Made by a program: the position numbers and the translations under genes. Below are positions 36,435 to 45,466 of a DNA stretch of 64,000 nt, piece by piece (position 1 is the first letter of the stretch; each line of letters starts with the position of its first letter). Under the pieces are notes generated by a model, which made no database searches, was not told the origin of the DNA, and worked only from the letters and a program-made list of their open reading frames with translations. This stretch comes from Glaciecola sp964621345 (lineage in GTDB: Bacteria > Pseudomonadota > Gammaproteobacteria > Enterobacterales > Alteromonadaceae), in assembly GCA_964621345.1 (NCBI GenBank), contig CAZUON010000011.1:1-64000 (forward strand). Reading direction: 5' to 3'.

Positions 36435-37388
36435 ATGTCTAACCAATTAGAATCTTTACGCTCATTAACCACCGTTGTTGCCGATACCGGCGACATCGAA
36501 GCAATTAAAAAATACCAGCCAGTAGATGCAACCACTAATCCTTCTTTGCTATTAAAGGCAGCAGCACTTGTGCAGTACGATGCGCTTATCGACGCAGCAA
36601 TTGCCTATGGCAAAGCACAATCAGATGATGCAGCCGTGCAAGTCAACAAGGCTTGTGACCACTTGGCAGTTGCAATTGGTAAGGAGATTGTTGGCGTGAT
36701 TCCTGGGCGTATTTCTACCGAAGTAGACGCGCGTTTATCCTTTGACACACAAGCCACTATCGATAAAGCCCATGAACTAATTGCGTTATACAAAGACGCT
36801 GGCGTAGATAAATCGCGTATATTGATTAAAATCGCGTCTACATGGGAAGGCATCAAAGCAGCAGAAGCACTAGAGAAAGAAGGGATTAATTGTAACCTCA
36901 CTTTATTGTTTAGTTTTGCTCAAGCACGAGCATGCGCTGAAGCGGGTGCTTTCTTAATTTCCCCCTTTGTTGGCCGTATTTTAGATTGGTACAAGGCCAA
37001 TACAAGTGGAGAGGACTTTGAAGGCGCTAACGACCCTGGCGTGAAATCAGTCAGTCAAATTTATCAATATTACAAAGACCATGGCTACAATACCGTAGTA
37101 ATGGGTGCAAGCTTTAGGAACACTGGCGAAATTGTTGCACTAGCAGGCTGCGACAGGCTGACCATTAGCCCTAACTTACTAGAAGAGCTGGGCCAAAATG
37201 CAGGCGAGTTAAAAGCAGTATTGGTAGACAATGGTAAAACCAAATCGGTAAGCGAGCGTTTAAGTGAGCAGCAATTCCGTTGGGATATGAATCAAGACCC
37301 AATGGCAACCGAAAAGCTATCCGAAGGCATTCGAAACTTTGCCGCCGACCAAGTTAAACTTGAGGCTATCTTGCAAGCGCGTTTTTAA
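36435..37388 (+). CDS. tal: Transaldolase
   Basis: Class I-type transaldolase of 317 residues in the non-oxidative pentose phosphate pathway. The VDATTNPSLLLKAA motif is at 30-43 and the Schiff-base K132 is in ILIKIASTWEG; the SPFVGRILDWYK block follows near 177-190. AGGAAG precedes the ATG by 4 bases. It is followed after 62 bases by pgi on the same strand, so both may be co-transcribed. Confidence 0.96.
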   Translation: MSNQLESLRSLTTVVADTGDIEAIKKYQPVDATTNPSLLLKAAALVQYDALIDAAIAYGKAQSDDAAVQVNKACDHLAVAIGKEIVGVIPGRISTEVDARLSFDTQATIDKAHELIALYKDAGVDKSRILIKIASTWEGIKAAEALEKEGINCNLTLLFSFAQARACAEAGAFLISPFVGRILDWYKANTSGEDFEGANDPGVKSVSQIYQYYKDHGYNTVVMGASFRNTGEIVALAGCDRLTISPNLLEELGQNAGELKAVLVDNGKTKSVSERLSEQQFRWDMNQDPMATEKLSEGIRNFAADQVKLEAILQARF

Positions 37389-37450
37389 TCCATTCGCGTT
37401 TTATAGTTCATCACCTATACCCCATGTAAGAGCTAATTTCGGAGACAGTT

Positions 37451-39091
37451 ATGCAAAAACTACGCAGCGCGCCAGCTTGGGCTACCCTTGAGAAACTCGC
37501 GCCATTGGTAAAGCGATATCACATGCGCGATATGTTTGCCAAAGACCCTTCACGGGCTGACAAATACACTATTAAAGCGGCAGATATCACCCTTGATTAC
37601 TCAAAAAACCGAGTAAATGAAGAAGTACTAACCGCACTATTTGATTTAGCCGAACAGCGTAATGTGAAGCAAAAAATTATCGACATGTTCAGCGGGCAAC
37701 ACATTAACAGCACAGAAAACCGTGCAGTACTGCACACCGCCTTGCGTAACTTCTCAGACAAAGCGGTTTATGTGGATGGCGAAAACATTATGCCCGACGT
37801 CCACAATACGCTAAAAAGCGTGAAAGTCTTCACTGAAAAAGTACATAGTGGGGAGCACAAAGGCTTTACTGGGAAGAGTATCAGTACTGTGGTGAGTATT
37901 GGTATCGGCGGTTCTTTCTTGGGCCCTAAAATCGTTACCGAGAGTTTAAAACCGTACTGGGTAGAAGGTATAAAGACCTACTTTGTGGCAAATGTAGATG
38001 GTTGCCATATTCAAGATGTGCTGTCACAGGTTGATGTCGAACGTACCTTATTTGTTATGTCGTCTAAATCTTTTAGTACACAGGAGACCCTGCAAAACAC
38101 TCTTACGGCTAAGGCATGGTTTTTAAATCAAAATACTGAACAAAAAGACATCGCAAAACACTTTGTCGCGGTATCGTCGAACGTCAAAGCGGCGGTTGAT
38201 TTTGGTATGGCAAAAGAAAACGTCTTTCCAATGGGAGACTGGGTAGGCGGCCGTTATTCCTTATGGTCGGCAATTGGTTTGCCAATTAGCCTCACCATTG
38301 GATTTGAGCATTTTGAGTCCTTATTAAAAGGGGCATATGAGATGGATTGCCATTTCCAAGATGCACCTTTTGAGCAGAACCTACCTGTGATTCTAGCCAT
38401 GCTGGGTATTTGGTATCGTAATTTTATGGGAGCGCAATCTCATGCTTTACTGCCTTATTATCATTATTTACGCGGCTTTCCAGCATACGTACAACAGCTC
38501 GATATGGAAAGTAACGGCAAGTCCACCACCCTCGACGGCCGCACGGTAGACTACGGTACCGGCCCAATTATTTGGGGAAGTGAGGGCACCAATGGGCAAC
38601 ATTCGTTTTATCAGTTAATTCATCAGAGTAATTTGCCCATCCCTGTAGATTTCATGTTTCCGCTGAAAGTAAAAAACCAAGATGATACGCATCACAGCAT
38701 GCTTGCTTCGAACTGTTTTGGGCAGGCACAAGCACTAATGCAGGGCAAAACGTTTGAAGAATGTTTAGATGACTTGGCAAATACTGAGTTAACTGAAGCT
38801 GAAAAACTTAGTCTAGCAGCCCATAAAACCATGCCTGGCAACCATCCTAGCAATATGCTCTTGTTTGATGAGGTTACGCCTAAATCCCTTGGCGCGCTAA
38901 TTGCTATGTACGAACATAAGGTGCTAGTTCAGGGCTGTGTGTGGGATTTAAACTCCTTTGATCAATGGGGTGTTGAATTAGGAAAAGTACTGGGTAACGA
39001 TGTTTTTGATATGATTGAAGGCGACATGAGCCTAGATGGTATCGACGCCTCTACCGCAAAACTCATTCAACAGTTTATTAATAATCAATAA
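37451..39091 (+). CDS. pgi: Glucose-6-phosphate isomerase
   Basis: Enzyme of 546 residues (E. coli 549) interconverting glucose and fructose 6-phosphate. The sugar-phosphate-binding SIS folds hold VVSIGIGGSFLGPK near 147-160 and VMSSKSFSTQET; the two PROSITE-type signatures are around FPMGDWVGGRYSLWSAIGLP and GCVWDLNSFDQWGVELGK. GGAGA lies before the ATG. It follows tal and ends just before an inverted repeat without T-run. Confidence 0.96.
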   Translation: MQKLRSAPAWATLEKLAPLVKRYHMRDMFAKDPSRADKYTIKAADITLDYSKNRVNEEVLTALFDLAEQRNVKQKIIDMFSGQHINSTENRAVLHTALRNFSDKAVYVDGENIMPDVHNTLKSVKVFTEKVHSGEHKGFTGKSISTVVSIGIGGSFLGPKIVTESLKPYWVEGIKTYFVANVDGCHIQDVLSQVDVERTLFVMSSKSFSTQETLQNTLTAKAWFLNQNTEQKDIAKHFVAVSSNVKAAVDFGMAKENVFPMGDWVGGRYSLWSAIGLPISLTIGFEHFESLLKGAYEMDCHFQDAPFEQNLPVILAMLGIWYRNFMGAQSHALLPYYHYLRGFPAYVQQLDMESNGKSTTLDGRTVDYGTGPIIWGSEGTNGQHSFYQLIHQSNLPIPVDFMFPLKVKNQDDTHHSMLASNCFGQAQALMQGKTFEECLDDLANTELTEAEKLSLAAHKTMPGNHPSNMLLFDEVTPKSLGALIAMYEHKVLVQGCVWDLNSFDQWGVELGKVLGNDVFDMIEGDMSLDGIDASTAKLIQQFINNQ

Positions 39092-39096
39092 CACAT

Positions 39097-39126
39097 AACA
39101 GGTTTGGTGCTTATACCAAACCTGTT
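39097..39126 (+). repeat. Perfect 12-bp inverted repeat after pgi
   Basis: AACAGGTTTGGT (39097-39108) and ACCAAACCTGTT (39115-39126) flank the loop GCTTAT, starting 5 bases after the pgi stop. A C-run, not a T-run, follows, so it may protect the mRNA 3' end or act as a Rho-assisted stop rather than an intrinsic terminator. Confidence 0.6.
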
Positions 39127-39338
39127 CCCCCCTCCATCAGCACCTTATTTGGCACTTGTAATAAATATTTAACAAATTCTTAACTTAGTTTATTTATAAT
39201 TTTTACTAAGTATGGTACAAAGTACATAAGCTTGTTAGATATCGTTATTCTATAGATATAACAACAATACTAGGTGATGAGTAGTATACGGACAATAACT
39301 CACCGCTGGTTCGAAATAGCTGATAGGAGCATCCAAAT

Positions 39339-39515
39339 ATGGATTCAGTAGAAATTCTCTCTGTAATTGATAATGAAACTCGTCCCTCAAAAGGAAAAGC
39401 TAAAAAACGAAAGTGGCGCGAAATAGAAGCAATAAAAGATAAGTACCGCTTAAAACAAGAACTGACCGATATGGACCTTGGTTTAGAATACGAACTAGAG
39501 CATATGGCTCGCTAA
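39339..39515 (+). CDS. DUF3545 small protein
   Basis: A 58-residue protein. AGGAG at 39325-39329 is 9 bases before the ATG. The sequence is highly charged with a central KGKAKKRKWREIEAIKDKYR stretch and a long helix continuing to the end. The KRKWREIEA core and size fit the DUF3545 family of Vibrio and Alteromonadales. Function unknown; nucleic acid or ribosome contact is possible from charge alone. A strong bidirectional terminator follows. Confidence 0.75.
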   Translation: MDSVEILSVIDNETRPSKGKAKKRKWREIEAIKDKYRLKQELTDMDLGLEYELEHMAR

Positions 39516-39555
39516 AACTCCAATTTATTCATAAAAAACAAACAACAAGTAAATT

Positions 39556-39595
39556 AAAAAGCCTGAACAATCGATACTGTTCAGGCTTTTTTTAT
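39556..39595. terminator. Bidirectional terminator DUF3545 gene / ung
   Basis: AAAAAGCCTGAACA (39556-39569) pairs with TGTTCAGGCTTTTT (39578-39591), a 14-bp stem with A-run on one side and T-run on the other. It serves the plus-strand small gene and the minus-strand ung. Confidence 0.88.
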
Positions 39596-39601
39596 AAGGT
39601 T

Positions 39602-40279
39602 TTAGACTTGCCAGTCTATAGGAGTGAGCTGATTTTGCTCCAACAGGCGATTGGCTTCACTAAAATGCTTACACCCTAAAAAGCCCCGATAAGCAGACAA
39701 CGGCGATGGATGAGCGGCGGTTAAAATATAATGTTTGCTAGTATCAATGAGATTCACCTTTTTTTGTGCAGGAGCACCCCATAACAAAAACACTAAGTCA
39801 GAACGAGCTTCACTTAACTTCGCGATGACCGTATCGGTAAAGCTTTCCCAGCCTTTATTTTTGTGTGAATGCGCTTGCCCATCTCGCACGGTAAAAACCG
39901 TATTGAGTAGCAACACTCCCTGCTTTGCCCAATGCGTTAAATCGCCATGAGAGGGCGTATTAAAGCCATCGATGTCTTGCGCCAGCTCCTTATAAATATT
40001 GCGCAAAGATGGTGGAATGGGATTGCCTTTTTTAACTGAGAAGCTGAGGCCATGCGCTTGGTTTGGACCGTGATAGGGATCTTGCCCAAGGATTACGATT
40101 TTTACATCTTGGGCTTGGCATAACTTAAATGCGTTGAATACGTCCTCTCTTGGTGGGTAGACGAGTTGCCCCTCTGCACGCTCTTGCTCAACAAAAGCCA
40201 TTAACTCAATAAAGTAAGGCTTCTGCTTTTCGTCGCCAAGCAGTGTTTGCCAAGTCGCGTTGTGCTGCTTACTGCTCAT
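39602..40279 (-). CDS. ung: Uracil-DNA glycosylase
   Basis: Family 1 UDG of 225 residues that cuts uracil from DNA. The catalytic D67 is in VILGQDPYHGPNQAHGLSFSV, the uracil pocket FLLWG lies near 163-167 and the minor-groove loop AAHPSPLSAYRGF near 188-200 holds the catalytic His. It lies 24 bases downstream of thrC on the same strand, so may be read from the thr transcript. Confidence 0.97.
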   Translation of the reverse strand: MSSKQHNATWQTLLGDEKQKPYFIELMAFVEQERAEGQLVYPPREDVFNAFKLCQAQDVKIVILGQDPYHGPNQAHGLSFSVKKGNPIPPSLRNIYKELAQDIDGFNTPSHGDLTHWAKQGVLLLNTVFTVRDGQAHSHKNKGWESFTDTVIAKLSEARSDLVFLLWGAPAQKKVNLIDTSKHYILTAAHPSPLSAYRGFLGCKHFSEANRLLEQNQLTPIDWQV

Positions 40280-40303
40280 ATAAATATGCCTAGCTTTTTC
40301 GCC

Positions 40304-41590
40304 CTACCTAGCAAGCGTTTTAAACATATATGCTTTTAAATCAGCATATTCAGGGCCTTGCTCTGAGGCTAACGAGGGCTTTCCGGCGCAGTCAACTAGA
40401 GGCTGAGGCAAGTGAATAGGTTGCCCTAAAACATTTTCCACTGTTTCTCTAAATTTTGCGGGGTGAGCCGTACCTAAAAATATCCCTACCTCGTCGCCTT
40501 GTAACTGACGTGTTAGAGCGCGATACCCTATTGCTGCATGAGGTTCGCTCACATAACCTATGGCTTGTAATTGTTTCATCGCGACTTGAGTGTAGTCCTC
40601 GTCAACCGATTCACCGCTTAGCAGTGCTTTATCGAAGTAGCCCTTCTCGATTAACGCTTCAATACGTGGCCAATTATTTGGCTGGCTAACATCCATGGCA
40701 TTCGACATAGTAGCAACAGTAGGTTTTGGGTCCCACTCACCGCTTACTAAATAACGAGGCACAGTGTCATTAGCATTGGTTGATGCAATAAAGCGTTTAA
40801 TGGGCAAACCAAGTGTTTTGGCAATGATACCCGCGGTAAGATTACCAAAGTTTCCGCTAGGTATCGCAAAAACGGCTTGGTCTTGCTGCGCTTTAGGAAG
40901 CTGAGAAACTGCCTCAAAGTAATAACATACTTGAGCAAGTAAACGACTAATATTTATTGAGTTTGCTGAGTTTAAATGCAGCCCCTCTCTGAGCTCATCA
41001 TCGTCAAAGGCGGTTTTTACTAATTGCTGGCACGCATCAAAATCACCATCAATGGCTACGGTATGAATATTGCCGCCCAGGGTAGTAAATAGTTTTTCTT
41101 GTAAGGGGCTGATTTTGCCTTTTGGAAACAAAATGACAACATTGATATTCTCAATACCGTAAAACGCATGGGCCACGGCTGCACCGGTATCGCCCGATGT
41201 TGCCGTCAAAATAGTGACCGGCTTGCCTTCACTAATATTGGCTAAACACTGCGCCATAAAGCGCCCACCAAAGTCTTTAAATGCTAAGGTTGGCCCATGA
41301 AATAACTCTAAACAATGAATATTGTCTTTTACATTCACTAAGGGTGCAGGAAAGTTAAAGGCATTGGTAATCAGCTCATCGAGCAAATCTGGCGACATTT
41401 CGTCGCCTACTAAGTGTTTAATAATAGCTTGGCTGCGCTCTACAAGTGGCATCGCCAATAAGGAGTCAATATCTGCCATTGCTGTTAAATCAGTGGGGAA
41501 ATATAAGCCTTGGTGCTTGCCCAGTCCTTTTTTAACCGCTTCTGCAAACGACACTTTATCGCTTGCTAATTTTAAATTCTCTAATTCCAC
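40304..41590 (-). CDS. thrC: Threonine synthase
   Basis: PLP enzyme of 428 residues turning O-phosphohomoserine into threonine. The PLP lysine is K105 in FHGPTLAFKDFGGRF, and TATSGDTGAAVAHAFYG near 128-144 binds the phosphate of PLP. Length matches E. coli ThrC (428). Third structural gene of thrLABC, 37 bases after thrB. Confidence 0.97.
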   Translation of the reverse strand: MELENLKLASDKVSFAEAVKKGLGKHQGLYFPTDLTAMADIDSLLAMPLVERSQAIIKHLVGDEMSPDLLDELITNAFNFPAPLVNVKDNIHCLELFHGPTLAFKDFGGRFMAQCLANISEGKPVTILTATSGDTGAAVAHAFYGIENINVVILFPKGKISPLQEKLFTTLGGNIHTVAIDGDFDACQQLVKTAFDDDELREGLHLNSANSINISRLLAQVCYYFEAVSQLPKAQQDQAVFAIPSGNFGNLTAGIIAKTLGLPIKRFIASTNANDTVPRYLVSGEWDPKPTVATMSNAMDVSQPNNWPRIEALIEKGYFDKALLSGESVDEDYTQVAMKQLQAIGYVSEPHAAIGYRALTRQLQGDEVGIFLGTAHPAKFRETVENVLGQPIHLPQPLVDCAGKPSLASEQGPEYADLKAYMFKTLAR

Positions 41591-41627
41591 GTGTTTTTCC
41601 TATGCTTAAAAGCGAATAGACTAAAAG

Positions 41628-42587
41628 CTAAGCGTTTATTACCCGAGCGCCAGCGCTGTCTATTGTGCAAATATGGCTAAAACCATCTTGGTTTTGAACA
41701 TAATGTTCATTTAACCAAGTTTGAATGCGTTTTGCATTGTCTAAATTATCACTAAGGGCAAAAACCGTTGGCCCTGAGCCTGAAATACCAAATGCCAAAG
41801 CGCCTTGCTGTGCACTAAAATCGCGCGCTTCATCAAACTTAGGCAGTAAACTTTTCCGGTGCGCTTCGGCAATCACATCTTGCATCACCGATGCCGCCAA
41901 TACGCGATCGCCACTGTGCAATGCATGCACAAAGACGCCAATTTGCCGTCCAAAATCTAGGGTTGTGCCGATATCAAACTGCTTCGGCAGAATATCCCGA
42001 GCCGCTGCGGTAGAAACAGAAAGACCTGAATAACACGTTACCCAGAACCAATCGTCAAATACCGGAAGTTTGGTGCAAATAGGGCTAGTTTGCCCCGTCA
42101 TGAGCGTCATTCCGCCTACATAACTAGGCGCTACATTATCATAATGCACACTGCCGCTGATTTGCCCTTCTAGCTCTCCCATCATTGCTAAAAGCGTATC
42201 TTCATTAAAGGGGGTATTTGCATGTTCGTTGAGCGCATAAAAAGCCGCTACAATGGAGGCTGCGCTAGAACCTAACCCACTGCCAATAGGCAGGGCTTTA
42301 TGTAAGTGCATTTTAACTTGTAGGGGTGCTAAGTTAGCGTTGCTTAGCGCCGCTTGAAAAAAGTGATAACAACGGGTCACTATGTTGCCATCGGCACCGG
42401 CTGGTAAGCGGTCAGCAAAACGTCCATCGCAGCTTAAGCTAAATTCTGCGGCATCTTGCACGTCCACCCAATCGCCTAATAGCTCACCATTAATGGGTTT
42501 CAGTGCCGCACCTAATATATCAAAGCCCAAACTCACATTGCCGATAGAGGCCGGTGCGAATCCGCGTGTTGTGCGAGGTGTAGCCAT
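41628..42587 (-). CDS. thrB: Homoserine kinase
   Basis: GHMP kinase of 319 residues phosphorylating homoserine. The N-terminal FAPASIGNVSLGFDILG and the ATP loop PIGSGLGSSAAS at 100-111 are clear. Its ATG overlaps the thrA stop codon (TAATG), so translation is coupled. Length is close to E. coli ThrB (310). Confidence 0.97.
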   Translation of the reverse strand: MATPRTTRGFAPASIGNVSLGFDILGAALKPINGELLGDWVDVQDAAEFSLSCDGRFADRLPAGADGNIVTRCYHFFQAALSNANLAPLQVKMHLHKALPIGSGLGSSAASIVAAFYALNEHANTPFNEDTLLAMMGELEGQISGSVHYDNVAPSYVGGMTLMTGQTSPICTKLPVFDDWFWVTCYSGLSVSTAAARDILPKQFDIGTTLDFGRQIGVFVHALHSGDRVLAASVMQDVIAEAHRKSLLPKFDEARDFSAQQGALAFGISGSGPTVFALSDNLDNAKRIQTWLNEHYVQNQDGFSHICTIDSAGARVINA

Positions 42588-45052
42588 TAGCGATATTCCT
42601 GTTGCATGGCAGTAGTACGTAGCAAGTCCGCAAACACGCCCGCCGCAGTTACCGTAGCACCGGCGCCATAGCCACGAATAACATAGGGAATAGGCTGATA
42701 ATATCGAGAATGGATTGCCAATGCATTTTCACCGTCTTTTACCGCAGCAAGTGGATGACTCAAAGGCACCGACTGAATACTCACGGTACAATTTCCGTTT
42801 TCAATTGCGCCTACATATCTTAGGACTTCGTTATTGGCGTTTGCTGCATCAACTTTAGCCTGAATCGTCGCATCAAGCTTTTCTAGGTTTTGCATAAAGC
42901 TTTTCACATCACCACTGTCATCAAAATCTCTTGGCAATACCGATTCAATTTGAATATCGCTTAACTCTAAAGACATACCTGACTCACGCGCCATAATCAG
43001 TAACTTACGTGCTACGTCCATGCCACTTAAATCATCCCGCGGATCAGGCTCGGTGAAGCCATTTTCTTTGGCAATGTTAGTGGCTTGAGACAAGCTTAAG
43101 CCTTCGTCTAACTTTCCAAACACAAACGATAAAGAACCAGAGAGAATCCCCTCAAACTTACGCAGCTCATCCCCTGCAATAACTAGCTTTTGCAGATTAT
43201 CAATGACCGGTAAGCCGGCGCCGACAGTAGTTTCATACAAATATTGCAGTTTATTATTTAAAGCAGTGCTTTGCAGTGCCTGATAACGCTCATAAGATGA
43301 GGTATTGGCCTTTTTATTTGGCGTAACAACATGAAAACCCGCTTCCATAAAATCCAGATACAAATCGGCAACGTCTTGGCTGCTAGTGCAATCTACAATT
43401 ACCGGATTGGTTAAACTGTTGTTCACCACAAACTCACTAAGAACATCAAGCGACAAAGGTGCGCTTGCCTTTGCTAACTTGCCTTCCCACTCACCGTTTA
43501 CGCCAATGCCATTAGCGTCTAATAAACAGGCTTTGCTATTGGCAATGCCGTACACGGTAAGCTTAATGTTTTTATCAAGTAATATACTTTGCTGCTTGGC
43601 AATTTGTGCCAATAATTCTTTGCCCACAAGGCCACAACCCACAAAAAATGCGTCGATGGTATTGAGGTTGGTAAAAAAGTTTTGATGAATGACCTTAACT
43701 GCTTTTTTTGCCTTGTTATTGTCAATCACCGTTGAAATAGAACGTTCGGAAGAGCCTTGCGCGATAGCCACGTTGTTGATCCTCGCTTGAGCCAATGCAT
43801 TGAAAAATTTAGCCGCCAAGCCATTAGACTGGCGCATGCCGTCACCCACAAGGGTCACAATTGCTAAATCTTCGCGCATTTCGATGGGCTCTAGTAACTG
43901 ATTGTTCAGCTCTAGTGCAAAGTTCTCCTCTAGTAATTCAAGCGCTCGCTGGGCGTTATTCTGAGCAATACAAAAACTGATACTGTATTCAGAAGATGAT
44001 TGCGTGATTAACGATATAGAAATATTGTCCTTAGATATCACATCAAAAATGCGACTCGCCATACCCACCATGCCCTTCATGCCAGGGCCTGAAACATTGA
44101 ACATGACAATGTCTTCAAGGTGTGAGATACCTTTTACGCTGGTCCATAATTCACTTTTTTCATGACTAATGAGCGTACCGGGAGCGGCAGGATTTAAAGT
44201 ATTTCGAATTAAGCAGGGAATAGAAAACTGCGCAATTGGGCCAATGGTTTTTGGGTGCAAGACTTTGGCACCAAAATACGATAGCTCCATTGCCTCTTGA
44301 TAGGTCAGTTTGTCGAGTAAAACTGCCCCGTCTACCTGATTCGGATCCGCGTTATATACACCATCTACGTCGGTCCATATTTCGCAACATGAAGCATTTA
44401 TGCAGGCGGCAAGTATAGCTGCTGAGTAATCAGAGCCGTTGCGCCCTAGTGTGACCTTTTCGCCGTCTTCATTTGCCGCAACAAACCCCGGCATAATTAA
44501 AAACTGTTTGCCACTGACGTCGATGTCACTGAATTTAGCTCTTGAGATATCGAGTTGAGCTAAACTGTCGAGGTAATCACCGCTAGCTTGCACATGGTTA
44601 ACCGGGTCAATAATTAGGTTATTAATGTTATGGGCACTGAGGATTTCGCTAAAAATTCTGACGCTAACGTACTCTCCCATACTTAAAATACTTGCAGTAA
44701 CTTGATCGGGACAGCTTCTCAATAAGGCTATGCCTTTTAACTGCTGAGTAAGTAAGTCGAGTTTCTCGTCAATAAATACGGCAAGATCATCATAGTTTAG
44801 ATTAGGTAGTACTTCGTGTAGTTCTGTGGCAATACTGGTGAGGGTCATGTTGAGCTTAGCAAGTAACTCGCGATAGTCTTTACCACTTTGCGCTTGCTCG
44901 CATAATAGCGACAAAGCGTTGGTTACGCCTTTTGGTGCAGATAACACCACCGCAGCCCCCTCAAGCTCATGGGTGGCCCGACTAATGTCGAAAACGCGCA
45001 TATAACGCGCCGCATCAGCCAATGATGAACCACCAAACTTTAACACCTTCAT
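42587..45052 (-). CDS. thrA: Bifunctional aspartokinase / homoserine dehydrogenase I
   Basis: Fusion enzyme of 821 residues (E. coli 820). The aspartokinase domain begins MKVLKFGGSSLADAARY and has GRNGSDYSAAILAAC near 204-218; two ACT regulatory domains occupy about 310-455; the homoserine dehydrogenase part starts with AFFVGCGLVGKELL near 464 and has the catalytic region GILSGSLSFVFGKLDEG near 640-656 and TEPDPRDDLSGMDVARKL. Threonine is the expected feedback inhibitor. It is preceded by a leader peptide and attenuator, and followed by thrB with overlapping stop/start. Confidence 0.97.
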   Translation of the reverse strand: MKVLKFGGSSLADAARYMRVFDISRATHELEGAAVVLSAPKGVTNALSLLCEQAQSGKDYRELLAKLNMTLTSIATELHEVLPNLNYDDLAVFIDEKLDLLTQQLKGIALLRSCPDQVTASILSMGEYVSVRIFSEILSAHNINNLIIDPVNHVQASGDYLDSLAQLDISRAKFSDIDVSGKQFLIMPGFVAANEDGEKVTLGRNGSDYSAAILAACINASCCEIWTDVDGVYNADPNQVDGAVLLDKLTYQEAMELSYFGAKVLHPKTIGPIAQFSIPCLIRNTLNPAAPGTLISHEKSELWTSVKGISHLEDIVMFNVSGPGMKGMVGMASRIFDVISKDNISISLITQSSSEYSISFCIAQNNAQRALELLEENFALELNNQLLEPIEMREDLAIVTLVGDGMRQSNGLAAKFFNALAQARINNVAIAQGSSERSISTVIDNNKAKKAVKVIHQNFFTNLNTIDAFFVGCGLVGKELLAQIAKQQSILLDKNIKLTVYGIANSKACLLDANGIGVNGEWEGKLAKASAPLSLDVLSEFVVNNSLTNPVIVDCTSSQDVADLYLDFMEAGFHVVTPNKKANTSSYERYQALQSTALNNKLQYLYETTVGAGLPVIDNLQKLVIAGDELRKFEGILSGSLSFVFGKLDEGLSLSQATNIAKENGFTEPDPRDDLSGMDVARKLLIMARESGMSLELSDIQIESVLPRDFDDSGDVKSFMQNLEKLDATIQAKVDAANANNEVLRYVGAIENGNCTVSIQSVPLSHPLAAVKDGENALAIHSRYYQPIPYVIRGYGAGATVTAAGVFADLLRTTAMQQEYR

Positions 45053-45112
45053 GAGAGACTCCTCGCTCTTTAAATTACTTTATTTTACGTCCAACAAATC
45101 CACAAATTACGC

Positions 45113-45142
45113 CAAAAAAAAAGCCCGCATGCTGCGGGCTTT
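45113..45142 (-). terminator. thr operon attenuator (leader terminator)
   Basis: On the minus strand AAAGCCCGCA and TGCGGGCTTT form a 10-bp GC-rich stem (arms 45133-45142 and 45120-45129, loop of 3) followed by nine T. It lies between the leader peptide and thrA. An upstream CGTTA/TAACG pair could form part of the competing antiterminator. Confidence 0.88.
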
Positions 45143-45166
45143 CGTTAACTATTAAAATGGCACAAG

Positions 45167-45214
45167 CTAACGACCGCCCTCAAAAGAGGTGGTAATGGTC
45201 ATAATACGCATCAT
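45167..45214 (-). CDS. thrL: thr operon leader peptide
   Basis: A 15-residue open frame, MMRIMTITTSFEGGR, ends 25 bases before the attenuator stem. It contains Thr-Ile-Thr-Thr in a row (codons ACC ATT ACC ACC) plus a further Ile, the regulatory codons expected of a thr leader: stalling when charged tRNA-Thr or tRNA-Ile is scarce would favour the antiterminator. No strong Shine-Dalgarno is seen. ATG at 45211 is an alternative start. Too short for routine gene finders. Confidence 0.82.
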   Translation of the reverse strand: MMRIMTITTSFEGGR

Positions 45215-45258
45215 GTCGTTAGTTTTTAGAATTATTTTCATAGGCTCAATTTGCCGTA

Positions 45259-45276
45259 TAGACGTCTAAATGTCAA
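45259..45276 (-). promoter_or_regulatory. Putative thr promoter -35 with MetJ-like palindrome
   Basis: On the minus strand a consensus -35 TTGACA (45276-45271) is followed two bases later by TAGACGTCTA (45268-45259), whose core AGACGTCT is a perfect met box. Flanking 8-base units agree only partly. It lies 45-60 bases before thrL. The -10 is not clear (CAAATT at a 17-base spacing). Confidence 0.5.
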
Positions 45277-45437
45277 CAGAACTTTTATATAAATGGTTTT
45301 TATTCACTTTCTTTTTATCTTGGTTGGGCTATCTCGTGTTTTATTTTATTGCTGTTAAACCGAGCTTCAACGAGCAACAAGCACTCGTGCAAACACGAAG
45401 TCGTATTCGCGATGAAAATGGCATGCCTATTTCTTAA
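45270..45437 (+). CDS. Possible small membrane protein, 55 residues
   Basis: An open frame on the plus strand with one long hydrophobic helix (residues 8-30, WFLFTFFLSWLGYLVFYFIAV in part) and a charged C-terminal tail with RSRIRDENG. The ATG is inside the thr promoter region and lacks a ribosome-binding site, which weakens the call; the membrane-plus-tail layout is protein-like. No family is recognised. It may simply be a chance frame. Confidence 0.35.
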   Translation: MSTELLYKWFLFTFFLSWLGYLVFYFIAVKPSFNEQQALVQTRSRIRDENGMPIS

Positions 45438-45466
45438 GGCGCGCTTTAGGCGGAGTTAAAAAGCGA

